A stretch of DNA of 64,000 nt, taken from the NCBI RefSeq assembly GCF_008304605.1, contig NZ_PIJY01000045.1, forward strand, positions 236,511-300,510, read 5' to 3'. Below are positions 10,862 through 20,900 of this stretch, in pieces; within the stretch, counting starts at the first letter, position 1; every line of letters begins with the position of its first letter. Source of the DNA: Oceanobacillus polygoni (lineage in GTDB: Bacteria; Bacillota; Bacilli; Bacillales; Amphibacillaceae). A program made the translations under genes and the position numbers. The notes below the pieces were generated by a model. The model was not told the origin of the DNA. It ran no database searches and was given only the letters and a program-made list of their open reading frames with translations.

Positions 10862-12004
10862 ATGAATTTCGAATTAACGAAAGAACAAGCGATGATTAAG
10901 AAGATGGTTCGAGACTTTGCTGAAGAAGTCATCCGACCAAGAGCAGTTGAAATTGACACGAAAGCAGAATTTCCAAGCGATATTTTTGATCAAATGGGGG
11001 AGCTTGGCTTACTAGGGATTCCGTTTCCAGATGAGTATGGTGGATCTGGTGGAGATACAGTTTCTTATGCGTTAGCAGTGGAAGAGATTGGGCGTGTATG
11101 TGGAAGTACTGGATTAAGTTATGCTGCAGCAGTTTCTCTTGGAGCAAGCCCACTCTATTATTTTGGAACTGACGAGCAAAAGGAAACCTATTTAAAGCCC
11201 CTTGCTTCAGGGAAAGCGCTAGGATCATTTGGTTTAACCGAACCAAATGCTGGATCAGATGCAGGAGGAACGAAAACGACCGCGATAATTGATGGAGAAG
11301 ATTATATCATTAATGGAGAGAAATGCTTTATTACAAATGCAAGCTTTGCGAAAATCATAATTGTAACCGCTGTCACTAGTAAGGATAAACAAGGCAAAAG
11401 CATGATTTCTTCTATTATTGTGCCTACGGATACGAAAGGCGTCACGATAACGAGCAATTACGATAAGATGGGGGTTCGCGGATCGGATACAGCTGAAATT
11501 GTACTTGAAAATGTTCGTGTGCCGAGAACAAATGTATTGGGAGATGAACATAAAGGTTTCAACCAATTTCTCTATACATTAGATGGTGGAAGAATTTCAA
11601 TCGCAGCACTTGGACTCGGTATCGCACAAGCATCACTTGATAAAGCTCTAGCATATGCAAAAGAACGAAAGCAGTTCGGTAAATCAATTTCTAAATTCCA
11701 AGCGATCCAATTCAAGCTTGCTGATATGGCAATGGAGGTTGAACTAGCAAGAAATATGGTGCATAAGGCTGCATGGCTAAAGGATCAAGGAAAAGCTTTC
11801 GGAAAAGAAGCCGCATATGCCAAGCTATTTGCCAGTGAAACAGCATTTCGCTCAGCAAATCAAGCAATCCAAATTCATGGGGGCTATGGCTATATGCGTG
11901 AATATGAGGTAGAACGTTATTTACGAGATGCAAAACTATTAGAAATTGGAGAAGGTACATCTGAGGTTCAACGATTAGTTATTGCTAGAGAACTAGGTTG
12001 CTAG
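10862..12004 (+). CDS. Acyl-CoA dehydrogenase (YngJ-like)
   Basis: FAD-dependent enzyme (380 aa) that introduces an alpha-beta double bond into an acyl-CoA. FAD/substrate motifs [16 protein letters not shown] (about 121-136) and [10 protein letters not shown], plus the C-terminal [10 protein letters not shown], are clear. The glutamate in GEGTSE is at the short/medium-chain position. In isovaleryl-CoA dehydrogenases the base lies elsewhere, so a branched-chain substrate is likely only by context. The ATG has a GAGGGGG site. It is the first gene of a six-gene cluster (ligase, biotin carboxylase, biotin carrier, hydratase, carboxyltransferase). Confidence 0.88.
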   Translation: MNFELTKEQAMIKKMVRDFAEEVIRPRAVEIDTKAEFPSDIFDQMGELGLLGIPFPDEYGGSGGDTVSYALAVEEIGRVCGSTGLSYAAAVSLGASPLYYFGTDEQKETYLKPLASGKALGSFGLTEPNAGSDAGGTKTTAIIDGEDYIINGEKCFITNASFAKIIIVTAVTSKDKQGKSMISSIIVPTDTKGVTITSNYDKMGVRGSDTAEIVLENVRVPRTNVLGDEHKGFNQFLYTLDGGRISIAALGLGIAQASLDKALAYAKERKQFGKSISKFQAIQFKLADMAMEVELARNMVHKAAWLKDQGKAFGKEAAYAKLFASETAFRSANQAIQIHGGYGYMREYEVERYLRDAKLLEIGEGTSEVQRLVIARELGC

Positions 12005-12028
12005 GGAATATCGGGAAGGGGAGAATTC

Positions 12029-13663
12029 ATGTCACTATTAACATTGACTGTTGGTGAGTTACTCGAAAAACAGGTGAATTTATATCCAGATAACGAAGCA
12101 ATCGTCTATCCAGAATTAAATCTGCGAAAGACATACAAAGAATTTAATGAAATGGTTAATCAAGCTGCAAAAGGATTGATCGCTTTAGGAGTTCAAAAAG
12201 GTGAAAATGTAGCGATATGGGCTGATAACAAACCGGAATGGATAACGTCACAATTTGCAACCGGCAAGATGGGCGCTGTACTTGTAACGGTAAACACAAA
12301 CTATCAAGCGAATGAACTAGCGTATTTATTGAAGCAGTCTGAGGCAACAACATTAATTATGGCTGAAAGCTATAAAGGAACATCCTATGTGGATATTTTA
12401 AAACAGCTGTGCCCAGAACTAAAAGGTCAAGAAAAAGGAGACTTAAAGCTATCAACATTACCAAACTTAAAAAATATCATCGTAATTAGTGATACAGAAT
12501 ATCATTATGCATATACGTGGAGGGAAGTAATTGCAAAAGGAAGTGATATCAGCAATTCTCATTTAGAGCAACGGAAACAATCGCTGCACGAAGATGATGT
12601 TATTAACATGCAATATACATCAGGAACTACTGGGTTTCCAAAAGGGGTTATGCTAACACATCGAAACATTGTCAATAACGGAAATCAGATTGCGGACTGT
12701 ATGAAGCTAACTCCTAACGATCGATTATGCATACCAGTACCATTTTTCCATTGCTTTGGTTGCGTATTAGGAATACTTGCCGCGGTATCTAAAGGTACTA
12801 CGATGATTATTCTGGAACAATTTGATGCGGAAAAGGTATTACAAGCTGTTTCTGATGAAAAATGTACAGGACTCCATGGCGTTCCTACGATGTTCATCGC
12901 AGAATTAAATCATCCTCGTTTTCATGAATTTGATCTATCACATTTACGAACAGGCATCATGGCAGGATCAACTTGTCCAGTAGAAGTAATGACAAATGTG
13001 ATGAATAAAATGGGGGCAAAGGAAATTACCATTGCGTATGGTCAAACAGAATCGTCTCCTGTAATAACGCAAACAAGAACAGAAGACCCGATCGAACTGA
13101 AAGTAAATACGGTTGGTAAGCCACACCCGAATGTGGAAGTGAAAATTGTCATACCTGGAACGAATACAGAACAAGAAATCGGATTACCTGGGGAGCTGCT
13201 TACTCGTGGGTATCTTGTAATGAAGGGTTATTACAACAACCCAGAGGCGACAAACGAAGCAATAGATGAAGAAGGATGGCTTCATACCGATGATTTAGCA
13301 GTGCTACACGAAAATGGTTATATTGAAATAACGGGAAGAATGAAAGACATGATTATACGCGGTGGAGAAAATATTTACCCGAGGGAAATTGAGGAGTTTT
13401 TATATCAGCATCCTGATATTTTAGATGTACAGGTGATCGGAGTACCTGATGAAAAATACGGGGAACAGGTCATGGCCTGGATTATTTTAAAGGAAAATAA
13501 ACAGACAACAAGTGAAGAAATAAAGGATTATTGTCATGGAAAGATATCGAGACACAAGATTCCCAAGTATGTTGAATTTGTAAATGCATATCCGATGACA
13601 GCAAGCGGGAAGATCCAGAAGTTTAAATTAAAAGAGATTGCGATGCAGCAACTTCAAGAATAG
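12029..13663 (+). CDS. Acyl-CoA synthetase, AMP-binding (YngI-like)
   Basis: ANL-superfamily ligase (544 aa) that activates a carboxylic acid to its CoA thioester through an acyl-AMP. The phosphate loop YTSGTTGFPKGVMLTHRN (about 192-209), the motif YGQTESSPV, the hinge WLHTDDLA and the C-terminal catalytic lysine in ASGKIQKFK are present. It lies 24 nt after the dehydrogenase and 10 nt before the biotin carboxylase start. It probably feeds the pathway with a free short or branched-chain acid; the substrate cannot be told from sequence. Confidence 0.88.
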   Translation: MSLLTLTVGELLEKQVNLYPDNEAIVYPELNLRKTYKEFNEMVNQAAKGLIALGVQKGENVAIWADNKPEWITSQFATGKMGAVLVTVNTNYQANELAYLLKQSEATTLIMAESYKGTSYVDILKQLCPELKGQEKGDLKLSTLPNLKNIIVISDTEYHYAYTWREVIAKGSDISNSHLEQRKQSLHEDDVINMQYTSGTTGFPKGVMLTHRNIVNNGNQIADCMKLTPNDRLCIPVPFFHCFGCVLGILAAVSKGTTMIILEQFDAEKVLQAVSDEKCTGLHGVPTMFIAELNHPRFHEFDLSHLRTGIMAGSTCPVEVMTNVMNKMGAKEITIAYGQTESSPVITQTRTEDPIELKVNTVGKPHPNVEVKIVIPGTNTEQEIGLPGELLTRGYLVMKGYYNNPEATNEAIDEEGWLHTDDLAVLHENGYIEITGRMKDMIIRGGENIYPREIEEFLYQHPDILDVQVIGVPDEKYGEQVMAWIILKENKQTTSEEIKDYCHGKISRHKIPKYVEFVNAYPMTASGKIQKFKLKEIAMQQLQE

Positions 13664-13673
13664 GGGGAAGCAG

Positions 13674-15014
13674 ATGATCAATAAAGTTCTTATTGCAAAT
13701 CGAGGAGAAATCGCAGCACGAATTATTCGAACATGTAAAAAACTAGGAATCCAAACAGTAGCTATTTATTCAGAAGCAGATCATAAGGCACCGTATGTAA
13801 CAATGGCAGATCAGAACTTTTTGGTTGGACCACCACGTGTAAATGAGAGCTATTTAAACGTTGAGCGAATTATTGCTGTTGCTAAAGAAACGAACGCCTG
13901 CGCAATTCATCCTGGGTATGGTTTTCTTAGTGAGAGTGAAGCATTTGCTAATCGCTGTGTAGAAGAAGGATTGACATTCATTGGACCGACAGGAAGCGTC
14001 ATGAAGCAAATGGGAAGTAAAATTGCGGCAAGAAATGCAATGAAGAAAATCGGTATTCCCGTTGTACCTGGAACAGATGACGCGATTGCGACAATAGACG
14101 AGGGTTTAAAGATAGCAAAGCAAATTGGTTACCCAATAATGCTGAAGGCATCGGCTGGTGGCGGCGGAATTGGTATGCAAGTTGTCAACTCTGACGAAGA
14201 GCTTTTGAAAGCGTTTGAAGGCAATTCAAAGCGCGCACAAACGTTTTTCGGTGATGGATCCATGTTCATGGAAAAGAAGATTGAAAATGCTCGTCATATC
14301 GAAATCCAAATTTTAGCGGATCATCACGGAAATGCGATTCATCTATATGAACGTGAATGCTCGATACAGCGCAGAAATCAGAAGGTCATTGAAGAGGCTC
14401 CATCACGGTTTATTTCAGAATCAACGAGGCAACGCATGGGGGAAGCAGCAGTAAAAGCTGTTAAAGCACTTAAGTATACCAATGCTGGAACGATAGAATT
14501 TCTAGTTGATGAATCGGAAAATTATTATTTTCTCGAAATGAACACGAGAATTCAAGTGGAACATCCAATTACTGAAGAAATTACTGGGATTGATATTGTT
14601 GAACAGCAACTTCACATTGCAGCGGGTAAGGAATTAGCGATTGAGCAAATGGATTTACGGATAGATGGTCACGCGATTGAAGCGAGAATTTATGCAGAGG
14701 ATCCAGTTACGTTCTTCCCTTCACCAGGCCACATTTCCAATTTTGAATTACCTGAAGGGGTGAATGTTCGCAATGAGGTCGCGGTGACCGCAGATTATGA
14801 TGTAACACCGTTCTATGATCCAATGATTGGAAAACTAATCGTAAAAGGAAGTAATCGAGAAGAAGCAATCACCTTACTAGAGGAAGCATTATCAAACTAT
14901 AAAATCGAAGGAATTAAGACAAATATACCGATGCTGCAAGAGGTTGTGAAACACGAGCAATTTAGAAAAGGAAATACAACGACAGCATTTGTTGAAAATT
15001 TCTATCAAAAATAG
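13674..15014 (+). CDS. Acyl-CoA carboxylase, biotin carboxylase subunit (YngH-like)
   Basis: ATP-grasp enzyme (446 aa) that carboxylates biotin on the small carrier protein encoded next. Features are the N-terminal IANRGEIAARIIRTCKKLG, the glycine loop KASAGGGGIGMQ, MEKKIENARHIEIQ and the active-site stretch EMNTRIQVEHP. The frame is open from 13638, but ATG 13674 has a GGGGGAAG site and gives the family N-terminus. It is a second biotin carboxylase, distinct from fatty-acid synthesis accC by its catabolic gene context. Confidence 0.9.
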   Translation: MINKVLIANRGEIAARIIRTCKKLGIQTVAIYSEADHKAPYVTMADQNFLVGPPRVNESYLNVERIIAVAKETNACAIHPGYGFLSESEAFANRCVEEGLTFIGPTGSVMKQMGSKIAARNAMKKIGIPVVPGTDDAIATIDEGLKIAKQIGYPIMLKASAGGGGIGMQVVNSDEELLKAFEGNSKRAQTFFGDGSMFMEKKIENARHIEIQILADHHGNAIHLYERECSIQRRNQKVIEEAPSRFISESTRQRMGEAAVKAVKALKYTNAGTIEFLVDESENYYFLEMNTRIQVEHPITEEITGIDIVEQQLHIAAGKELAIEQMDLRIDGHAIEARIYAEDPVTFFPSPGHISNFELPEGVNVRNEVAVTADYDVTPFYDPMIGKLIVKGSNREEAITLLEEALSNYKIEGIKTNIPMLQEVVKHEQFRKGNTTTAFVENFYQK

Positions 15015-15036
15015 AGAAATTAGAGGAGGAAAAAAT

Positions 15037-15249
15037 ATGCAAGAAGTAAAAGCAAGTATGGCAGGGAATGTATGGAAAATTGTTGTGAGTGTAGGGGAGC
15101 AAGTAGAAGAAGGTCAAGATATTGTAATACTTGAATCCATGAAAATGGAAATTCCAATTGCGGCGGAAGCATCAGGAACTGTAAAAGAATTAAAAGTTGC
15201 CGAGGGAGATTTTGTAAATGATGAGGATGTTCTCGCTGTCATTGAATAG
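15037..15249 (+). CDS. Small biotin/lipoyl attachment protein (biotin carrier of acyl-CoA carboxylase)
   Basis: A 70-residue stand-alone biotinyl domain. The biotinylated lysine is in ESMKMEIP (about residue 36), flanked by the usual hammerhead glycines. The start ATG at 15037 follows GAGGAGGA; the frame is open from 14989 but the upstream part overlaps the carboxylase gene. B. subtilis has an equally short protein at the same position. It shuttles carboxybiotin between the upstream carboxylase and the carboxyltransferase at 16164. Confidence 0.9.
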   Translation: MQEVKASMAGNVWKIVVSVGEQVEEGQDIVILESMKMEIPIAAEASGTVKELKVAEGDFVNDEDVLAVIE

Positions 15250-15364
15250 AGATTAGAAAATAAATGGGCTGCTTCATAAAAGTGGCCCGAATAGGTTGTC
15301 GAATGACTGTAGTTGACTGCAATTAGAATAACGATGAAAAATAGGCGTTCTAAAGGAGGATACG

Positions 15365-16147
15365 ATGTCAGATTTAATTACAATCAACATACATGAAGAT
15401 CATGTAGCTGTCCTAACGCTGAACCGACCAGAAGCTGCGAATGCGCTATCGAAGGCATTACTGGATGAGCTAAACGAAGCAGTAATTGAAATTAACCAAA
15501 ATAAATCGATTTATTGTACGGTTATTACCGGTGCAGGAAAGAAAGCTTTTTGTGCTGGTGCAGATTTAAAAGAGCGAAAAGGAATGTCAGAAGAAGAAGT
15601 AATGAAGGCGGTTCGTTACATAGGAGAAACCGTAACCGCAATTGAAGAGATGAATATGCCTGTAATTGCGGCAATTAATGGTGCTGCCTATGGTGGTGGG
15701 TTAGAATTAGCTCTCGCTTGTGATATCCGGATTGCTGCACAAGATGTTAAATTAGGCTTGACGGAAACATCTCTAGCCATAATTCCAGGCGCAGGTGGCA
15801 CACAGCGGTTACCACGTCTGGTCGGATTAGGACATGCAAAGCGTTTAATCTTTACTGCGAAACCTATTGGAGTGTCAGAAGCTTTATCCATTGGCTTAAT
15901 AGAAGAAACAGCTGACCAACCAGACCTATTGGCGGAAGCATTGGATATGGCGAAAACAATTGCTTGCAACGGGCCAATTGCTTTAAAGCAGGCGAAAATA
16001 GCTATTAATAATGGAATGCAAACAGATATCAAACAAGGGGTAGACATTGAACGTGCATGTTATCTGGAAACAATTCCGACAAAAGATAGGCTAGAGGGTC
16101 TTCATGCATTTAAGGAGAAAAGAAAACCGGTATACGAAGGTATTTAA
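15365..16147 (+). CDS. Enoyl-CoA hydratase / methylglutaconyl-CoA hydratase-like (YngF-like)
   Basis: Crotonase-family protein, 260 aa. The oxyanion-hole segments are FCAGADLKER (about 62-71) and NGAAYGGGLELALACDIR (about 104-121); the acidic residue in LTETSLAIIPGAGG is at the hydratase position. By position it would hydrate the carboxylase product, for example methylglutaconyl-CoA in leucine breakdown. A 115-nt gap precedes it, with its own AAAGGAGGA ribosome site. In the B. subtilis cluster the HMG-CoA lyase gene lies exactly in this gap; here it is absent. Confidence 0.87.
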   Translation: MSDLITINIHEDHVAVLTLNRPEAANALSKALLDELNEAVIEINQNKSIYCTVITGAGKKAFCAGADLKERKGMSEEEVMKAVRYIGETVTAIEEMNMPVIAAINGAAYGGGLELALACDIRIAAQDVKLGLTETSLAIIPGAGGTQRLPRLVGLGHAKRLIFTAKPIGVSEALSIGLIEETADQPDLLAEALDMAKTIACNGPIALKQAKIAINNGMQTDIKQGVDIERACYLETIPTKDRLEGLHAFKEKRKPVYEGI

Positions 16148-16163
16148 GCGAGGAGGACGTAAT

Positions 16164-17693
16164 ATGTCATATTTAGAAGAGCTGCAGGGAAGAATTCAAA
16201 AAATAGAAAAGGGTGGAAAAGACAAGTACCATAAAAGTAATGAAGAAAAAGGGAAGCTTTTTGTTCGAAAACGGTTAGAACTTTTATTTGATGCTGGGAT
16301 GAATATAGAAGATGCATTTTTTGCGAATTGCATGGATGGTGATTTGCCATCTGATGGGGTTGTCACAGGAATCGGAAAAGTCAACAATCAAGATGTTTGT
16401 GTGATGGCTAATGATTCGACAGTAAAGGCAGGATCGTGGGGGAAGCGAACGGTTGAGAAGATACTTCGGATTCAGGAAACAGCAATGAAGCTTGAGTTGC
16501 CAATGATTTATTTGGTAGACTCTGCAGGTGCCAGAATTACCGACCAAATCGAAATGTTTCCAGGCAGACGTGGTGCAGGACGAATTTTCCATAATCAAAT
16601 TAAATTATCGGGAAGAGTACCGCAAGTATGTTTGCTATTTGGGCCATCTGCGGCTGGAGGAGCATATATACCAGCGTTTTGTGATATTGTAATCATGGTT
16701 GATGGGAATGCTTCCATGTATTTAGGTTCTCCGAGAATGGCAGAGAAAGTAATCGGAGAAAAGGTATCATTGGAGGAAATGGGTGGTGCAGCCATGCATT
16801 GTTCTGTTTCTGGTGTTGGTGATGTGTTAGTGAAGACGGAGGAAGAGGCAATACACTATGCACAAAACTATTTAAGTTATTTTCCTGCGAATTTCAGGAC
16901 AAAGCCGAATAAAGTTGAGGCGAAACCTGTACCAGCATTTGAAAAATCGATCACCGATATCGTACCAGAAAACCAAAATGCTCCATTTAATATGTATGAT
17001 TTAATTGACCGAATTATCGATGAAGGCAGTTTCTGCGAAATTAAAAAGAAGTTTGCAGCCGAACTAATTACCGGGCTTGCACGGATTGACGGCAGTTCTG
17101 TTGGTATTATCGCAAACCAGCCACGCGTGAAAGGCGGCGTTTTATTTACGGATTCTGCTGATAAAGCAGCAAAGTTTATCCAGCTATGTGATGCCTTTAA
17201 TATTCCTCTATTATTCTTAACGGATGTACCGGGATTTATGATAGGAACGAAGGTGGAAAGACAGGGGATTATTCGACATGGTGCTAAAATGCTTTCAGCG
17301 ATGAGCGAAGTAACGGTACCAAAAATATCAGTCATTGTTCGGAAAGCATATGGTGCAGGTCTTTATGCGATGTCAGGTCCAGCATTTGATCCAGATTGCT
17401 GTTTAGCTTTTCCAAATGCACAAATTGCAGTAATGGGGCCAGAAGCAGCAGTAAATGCGGTGGAAGCTAATAAAATTGCCCAATTACCAGAAGAGGATCG
17501 CGCTGCATTTATTAAACAAAAGCAAGATGAATATAAAGAAAATATTGATGTGTATCGTCTTGCATCTGAAATGGTAATCGATGCCGTGATCGACCCGAAT
17601 ACATTAAGGCAGGAGCTAGTGAACCGTTTTTCCATTTATGCAGCTAAAAATGTTTCGTTCACCGAAAGAAAGCATGGTGTATATCCTGTATAA
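16164..17693 (+). CDS. Acyl-CoA carboxylase, carboxyltransferase subunit (YngE-like)
   Basis: Carboxyltransferase (509 aa) of the methylcrotonyl-/propionyl-CoA carboxylase family, moving CO2 from carboxybiotin to an acyl-CoA. Both crotonase-like halves are present; oxyanion loops are seen in SAAGGAYIPAFCD and KAYGAGLYAMSG, and the conserved LFLTDVPGFMIG is in the C-terminal half. The frame is open from 16104, but ATG 16164 has a GAGGAGG site and gives the usual MSYLEEL start. Last gene of the cluster, followed by a perfect terminator hairpin. Choice of acyl-CoA (methylcrotonyl or propionyl) is open; the cluster favours methylcrotonyl. Confidence 0.88.
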   Translation: MSYLEELQGRIQKIEKGGKDKYHKSNEEKGKLFVRKRLELLFDAGMNIEDAFFANCMDGDLPSDGVVTGIGKVNNQDVCVMANDSTVKAGSWGKRTVEKILRIQETAMKLELPMIYLVDSAGARITDQIEMFPGRRGAGRIFHNQIKLSGRVPQVCLLFGPSAAGGAYIPAFCDIVIMVDGNASMYLGSPRMAEKVIGEKVSLEEMGGAAMHCSVSGVGDVLVKTEEEAIHYAQNYLSYFPANFRTKPNKVEAKPVPAFEKSITDIVPENQNAPFNMYDLIDRIIDEGSFCEIKKKFAAELITGLARIDGSSVGIIANQPRVKGGVLFTDSADKAAKFIQLCDAFNIPLLFLTDVPGFMIGTKVERQGIIRHGAKMLSAMSEVTVPKISVIVRKAYGAGLYAMSGPAFDPDCCLAFPNAQIAVMGPEAAVNAVEANKIAQLPEEDRAAFIKQKQDEYKENIDVYRLASEMVIDAVIDPNTLRQELVNRFSIYAAKNVSFTERKHGVYPV

Positions 17694-17720
17694 ACAGACG
17701 ATTATATAAATCAGCGTTAA

Positions 17721-17768
17721 CGTGAAAAACCTAGAAACATGACTAACTATGTTTCTAGGTTTTTCACG
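17721..17768. terminator. Perfect 20-bp terminator hairpin
   Basis: Arms CGTGAAAAACCTAGAAACAT and ATGTTTCTAGGTTTTTCACG pair without a mismatch around an 8-nt loop. It ends the acyl-CoA cluster. T tracts are inside the stem rather than after it, so it could act in both directions. Confidence 0.8.
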
Positions 17769-17881
17769 ATGGAGTAACTTATTTTACTTAGATTACTATA
17801 ATATTATTATGTAAACTAATGAAAAGAAATCATCCTGTAAAAGAATAATCAACTTTATAGTGAAATCGCTTTTATAATTGG

Positions 17882-17910
17882 TGGCAATCCCATGACTAAT
17901 TTCGTATAAT
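17882..17910 (+). promoter_or_regulatory. Candidate sigma-A promoter of dynA
   Basis: A consensus -10 TATAAT at 17905-17910 lies 17 nt after a weak -35 TGGCAA (17882-17887). Transcription would begin near 17917, which supports the downstream ATG as the dynA start. Confidence 0.4.
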
Positions 17911-17942
17911 AGACTTTAAATTGGGATGTGGAAGAAGGGGAC

Positions 17943-20900
17943 ATGAATACCGTGATCGTAAAAGATAGAAAAGAGTCGTTAAATGCAGAAAAGTTAGTTG
18001 CCTTGTATGCCCTGATGAAGCGAAATGGGGATAATTTAAATGCTACGAAAATCCTTGACATTTATGAAAAATTTCAAAACGAGGAGCTTATTATTAGCTT
18101 CGCTGGCCACTTTTCGGCCGGGAAATCCTCGATGATCAATGCATTATTAGGGGAAGAAATTTTACCGAAGAGTCCAATACCTACAAGTGCAAATGTGGTT
18201 AAAGTTAACTCAGGTGATGCAGTCGCAAGAGTATTTTTTACGACAGAGCAGCCGGTTGAATATAAAGAACCATATGATATCGAGATGATTAAGGACTATT
18301 CGAAAGATAAAGAGGCAATAAAAAAAATTGAAATAAGTACAGGGAAACAAATTGTACCAATAGGTTCTGCACTTATTGATACACCTGGTATTGATGCTGC
18401 AGATGATGCAGATCGAATTATGACCGAGGCATCTTTACACTTAGCGGACGTCTTATTTTATGTGATGGATTATAATCATGTACAATCAGAGGTTAATTTA
18501 CAGTTCTTGAAGTCGATTCAAGCGAAAAAATTGCCTTATTTTGTTGTTATTAACCAAATTGACAAACATGATGAACGGGAACTATCGTTTGTTTCATTCG
18601 ACAAAAGTATTAAACAAACGTTTGATCAATGGAACTTAATGCCAAAGGAAATCTTTTACACCTCACTGAAGGAGCCTAAAGTAGCCCATAATGCCTTTGA
18701 GCAAGTTAAAGAAAAATTATTTGTAATGATGGGACCAAATCGTACCAAATATCTTAATATTAACCAATCCGTAGAGCAAGTGATGAATGACCACCGATCA
18801 TTTCTTGCAACAAAATATGAAACATTGATTCATGATCGAACAGCCGGTGAAGCATTACACTCCGAGCATTCGTATATAGATGACCTTGAAACATTAGAAG
18901 AAAAGTTACTTTATCTAGAGAATGAGCCGATGAAATTTGAGCAGGAATTCACGGAAGAGCTGCAACAAACCTTAAATAATGCTTATTTGATGCCAGCGAG
19001 TCTTAGAGATAAAGCGCAGTTATTTTTAGAATCGCAGCAATCCGATTTTAAAGTCGGCCTATTTGCATCGAAAAAGAAAACGAATGAAGAAAGAAGTACC
19101 CGTGCTGAACAATTTCTTTCTATTTTACAAGAGAATATGAACAAATCGATACAATGGAAGCTACGTGATAAACTTCTATTACTAATGAAAAAATACGATA
19201 TAAATGATACATCCCTTCAAAATGAGGTTAATGAGATGGGGGTTACATACGAGCTTGACCAGCTACTACAATTAATGAAGCCTGGTGCGAAAGTTAATGG
19301 TGACTATGTATTAAATTATACAAATGATGTATCAGCTAATATTAAACATATATTTAAACAGCTTGCAAGAAAGCAATTATATGTTATTCAGTCTTTAATT
19401 GTTGAAAAGAATAAAGCTGAAAAGGAAAACTACGAACGTAATCTTTCCAATCTCCAGAAGCAACAGAATGTGAATGAGGCAATAAAGCGGTTAGAAGGGG
19501 AATTACAACGCGCATATGCTCTATTAGAGAAGCAATATAGTGAACCAAATATGGATGAGTCAGCTTGGGAATTAGTCAAGCAAGCATTAGAGAAGAAGCC
19601 GAAGCCAATTAGAGTAGAGGATCACCAACGTATGGTCTCTACTAAGGTAAAAAATAAGCCAATTGAAGCGGGTGTCGAGCGTAACGCTTCGACGAACGAA
19701 ATGACGATCGACCATGTAGTTACGAGTATAGAAGCAACGATGAAAGTGATTCATGAGTTACCTGGTTTTGAATCATTGCAAGCAGAATTAATGGAGAAAG
19801 CATTTCGTCTCAAAAATCGTTCATATACGATTGCTCTATTCGGCGCATTTAGTGCTGGTAAATCATCATTTGCTAATGCCCTAATGGGAGAGAAAGTATT
19901 ACCAGTGTCTCCAAACCCAACAACTGCAACAGTTAACCGAATTTGCCCTGTTAATGAAAAACACCCTCATGGTACTGTTGTTGTAACTTTAAAAGATCAA
20001 GAAATGTTAGCGAATGACTTACAAATGATTACGAAGAAGTTATCACCGAGAGCGACAGGTTTCCATGAATTAATTGAATGGGTAAAAGCAAATGAACTTG
20101 AGAAGAACGACCAATTAAACAAGATGTATCAAGCTTATTTGCATGCCATGTTAAAAGGTTACGAAAATCATCGTGACTTCATCGGAAAAACGATTTCAAT
20201 CAACCATGAACAGTTTGCAAGTTATGTAACAGACGAGACGAAAGCATGTTATATCGAATCAATTAACCTATATTATGATTGTGCGCTTACAAGACAAGGA
20301 ATTACCCTTGTTGATACACCAGGAGCAGATTCCATTAATGCCCGTCACACAAACGTTGCTTTCGAGTATATTAAGCATGCCGATGCGATTCTTTATGTTA
20401 CTTATTATAACCATGCTTTATCTCGTGCAGATAAAGATTTCCTAATGCAATTGGGACGGGTGAAAGAAACATTTCAATTAGATAAAATGTTCTTTATCGT
20501 AAATGCGGCAGATTTAGCTGCAGACGAAGCAGAATTAAAACTTGTAACAGCTTATGTTCAAGAACAGTTATTACAATTAGGCATCCGGCTTCCAAGACTT
20601 TATCCAGTTTCAAGCAAATCTTCATTGGAAGAAAAAATAGCCAAAAAATCGCTAAATAAACAAATGCAGCAGCTGGAATCAGATTTTTATCGATTTATTA
20701 ATCATGACTTAGCAACTCTCACGATTGAATCTGCAATTCGTGATATGGAGCGAACGGGCCATGCCCTTGACAATTATATTCAATCATTAAATATGGATCA
20801 ACAAGAGAAAGAAAACAGAAAAAATGATATAAAAATTAAAGAAAAAAGACTTGTATCAGAGATTAACACATACAATTCTTCTGTTTATAAAGATCAAATT

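Noticed and set aside
15250-15364. Remnant of the HMG-CoA lyase gene
   Set aside because: The gap was read in all frames against the known N- and C-terminal motifs and no match was seen; it has only a weak hairpin (GGGCTGCTT / AAGTGGCCC).
17861-17875. CcpA (cre) site upstream of dynA
   Set aside because: TGAAATCGCTTTTA misses two consensus positions, and dynA is not a known carbon-control target.
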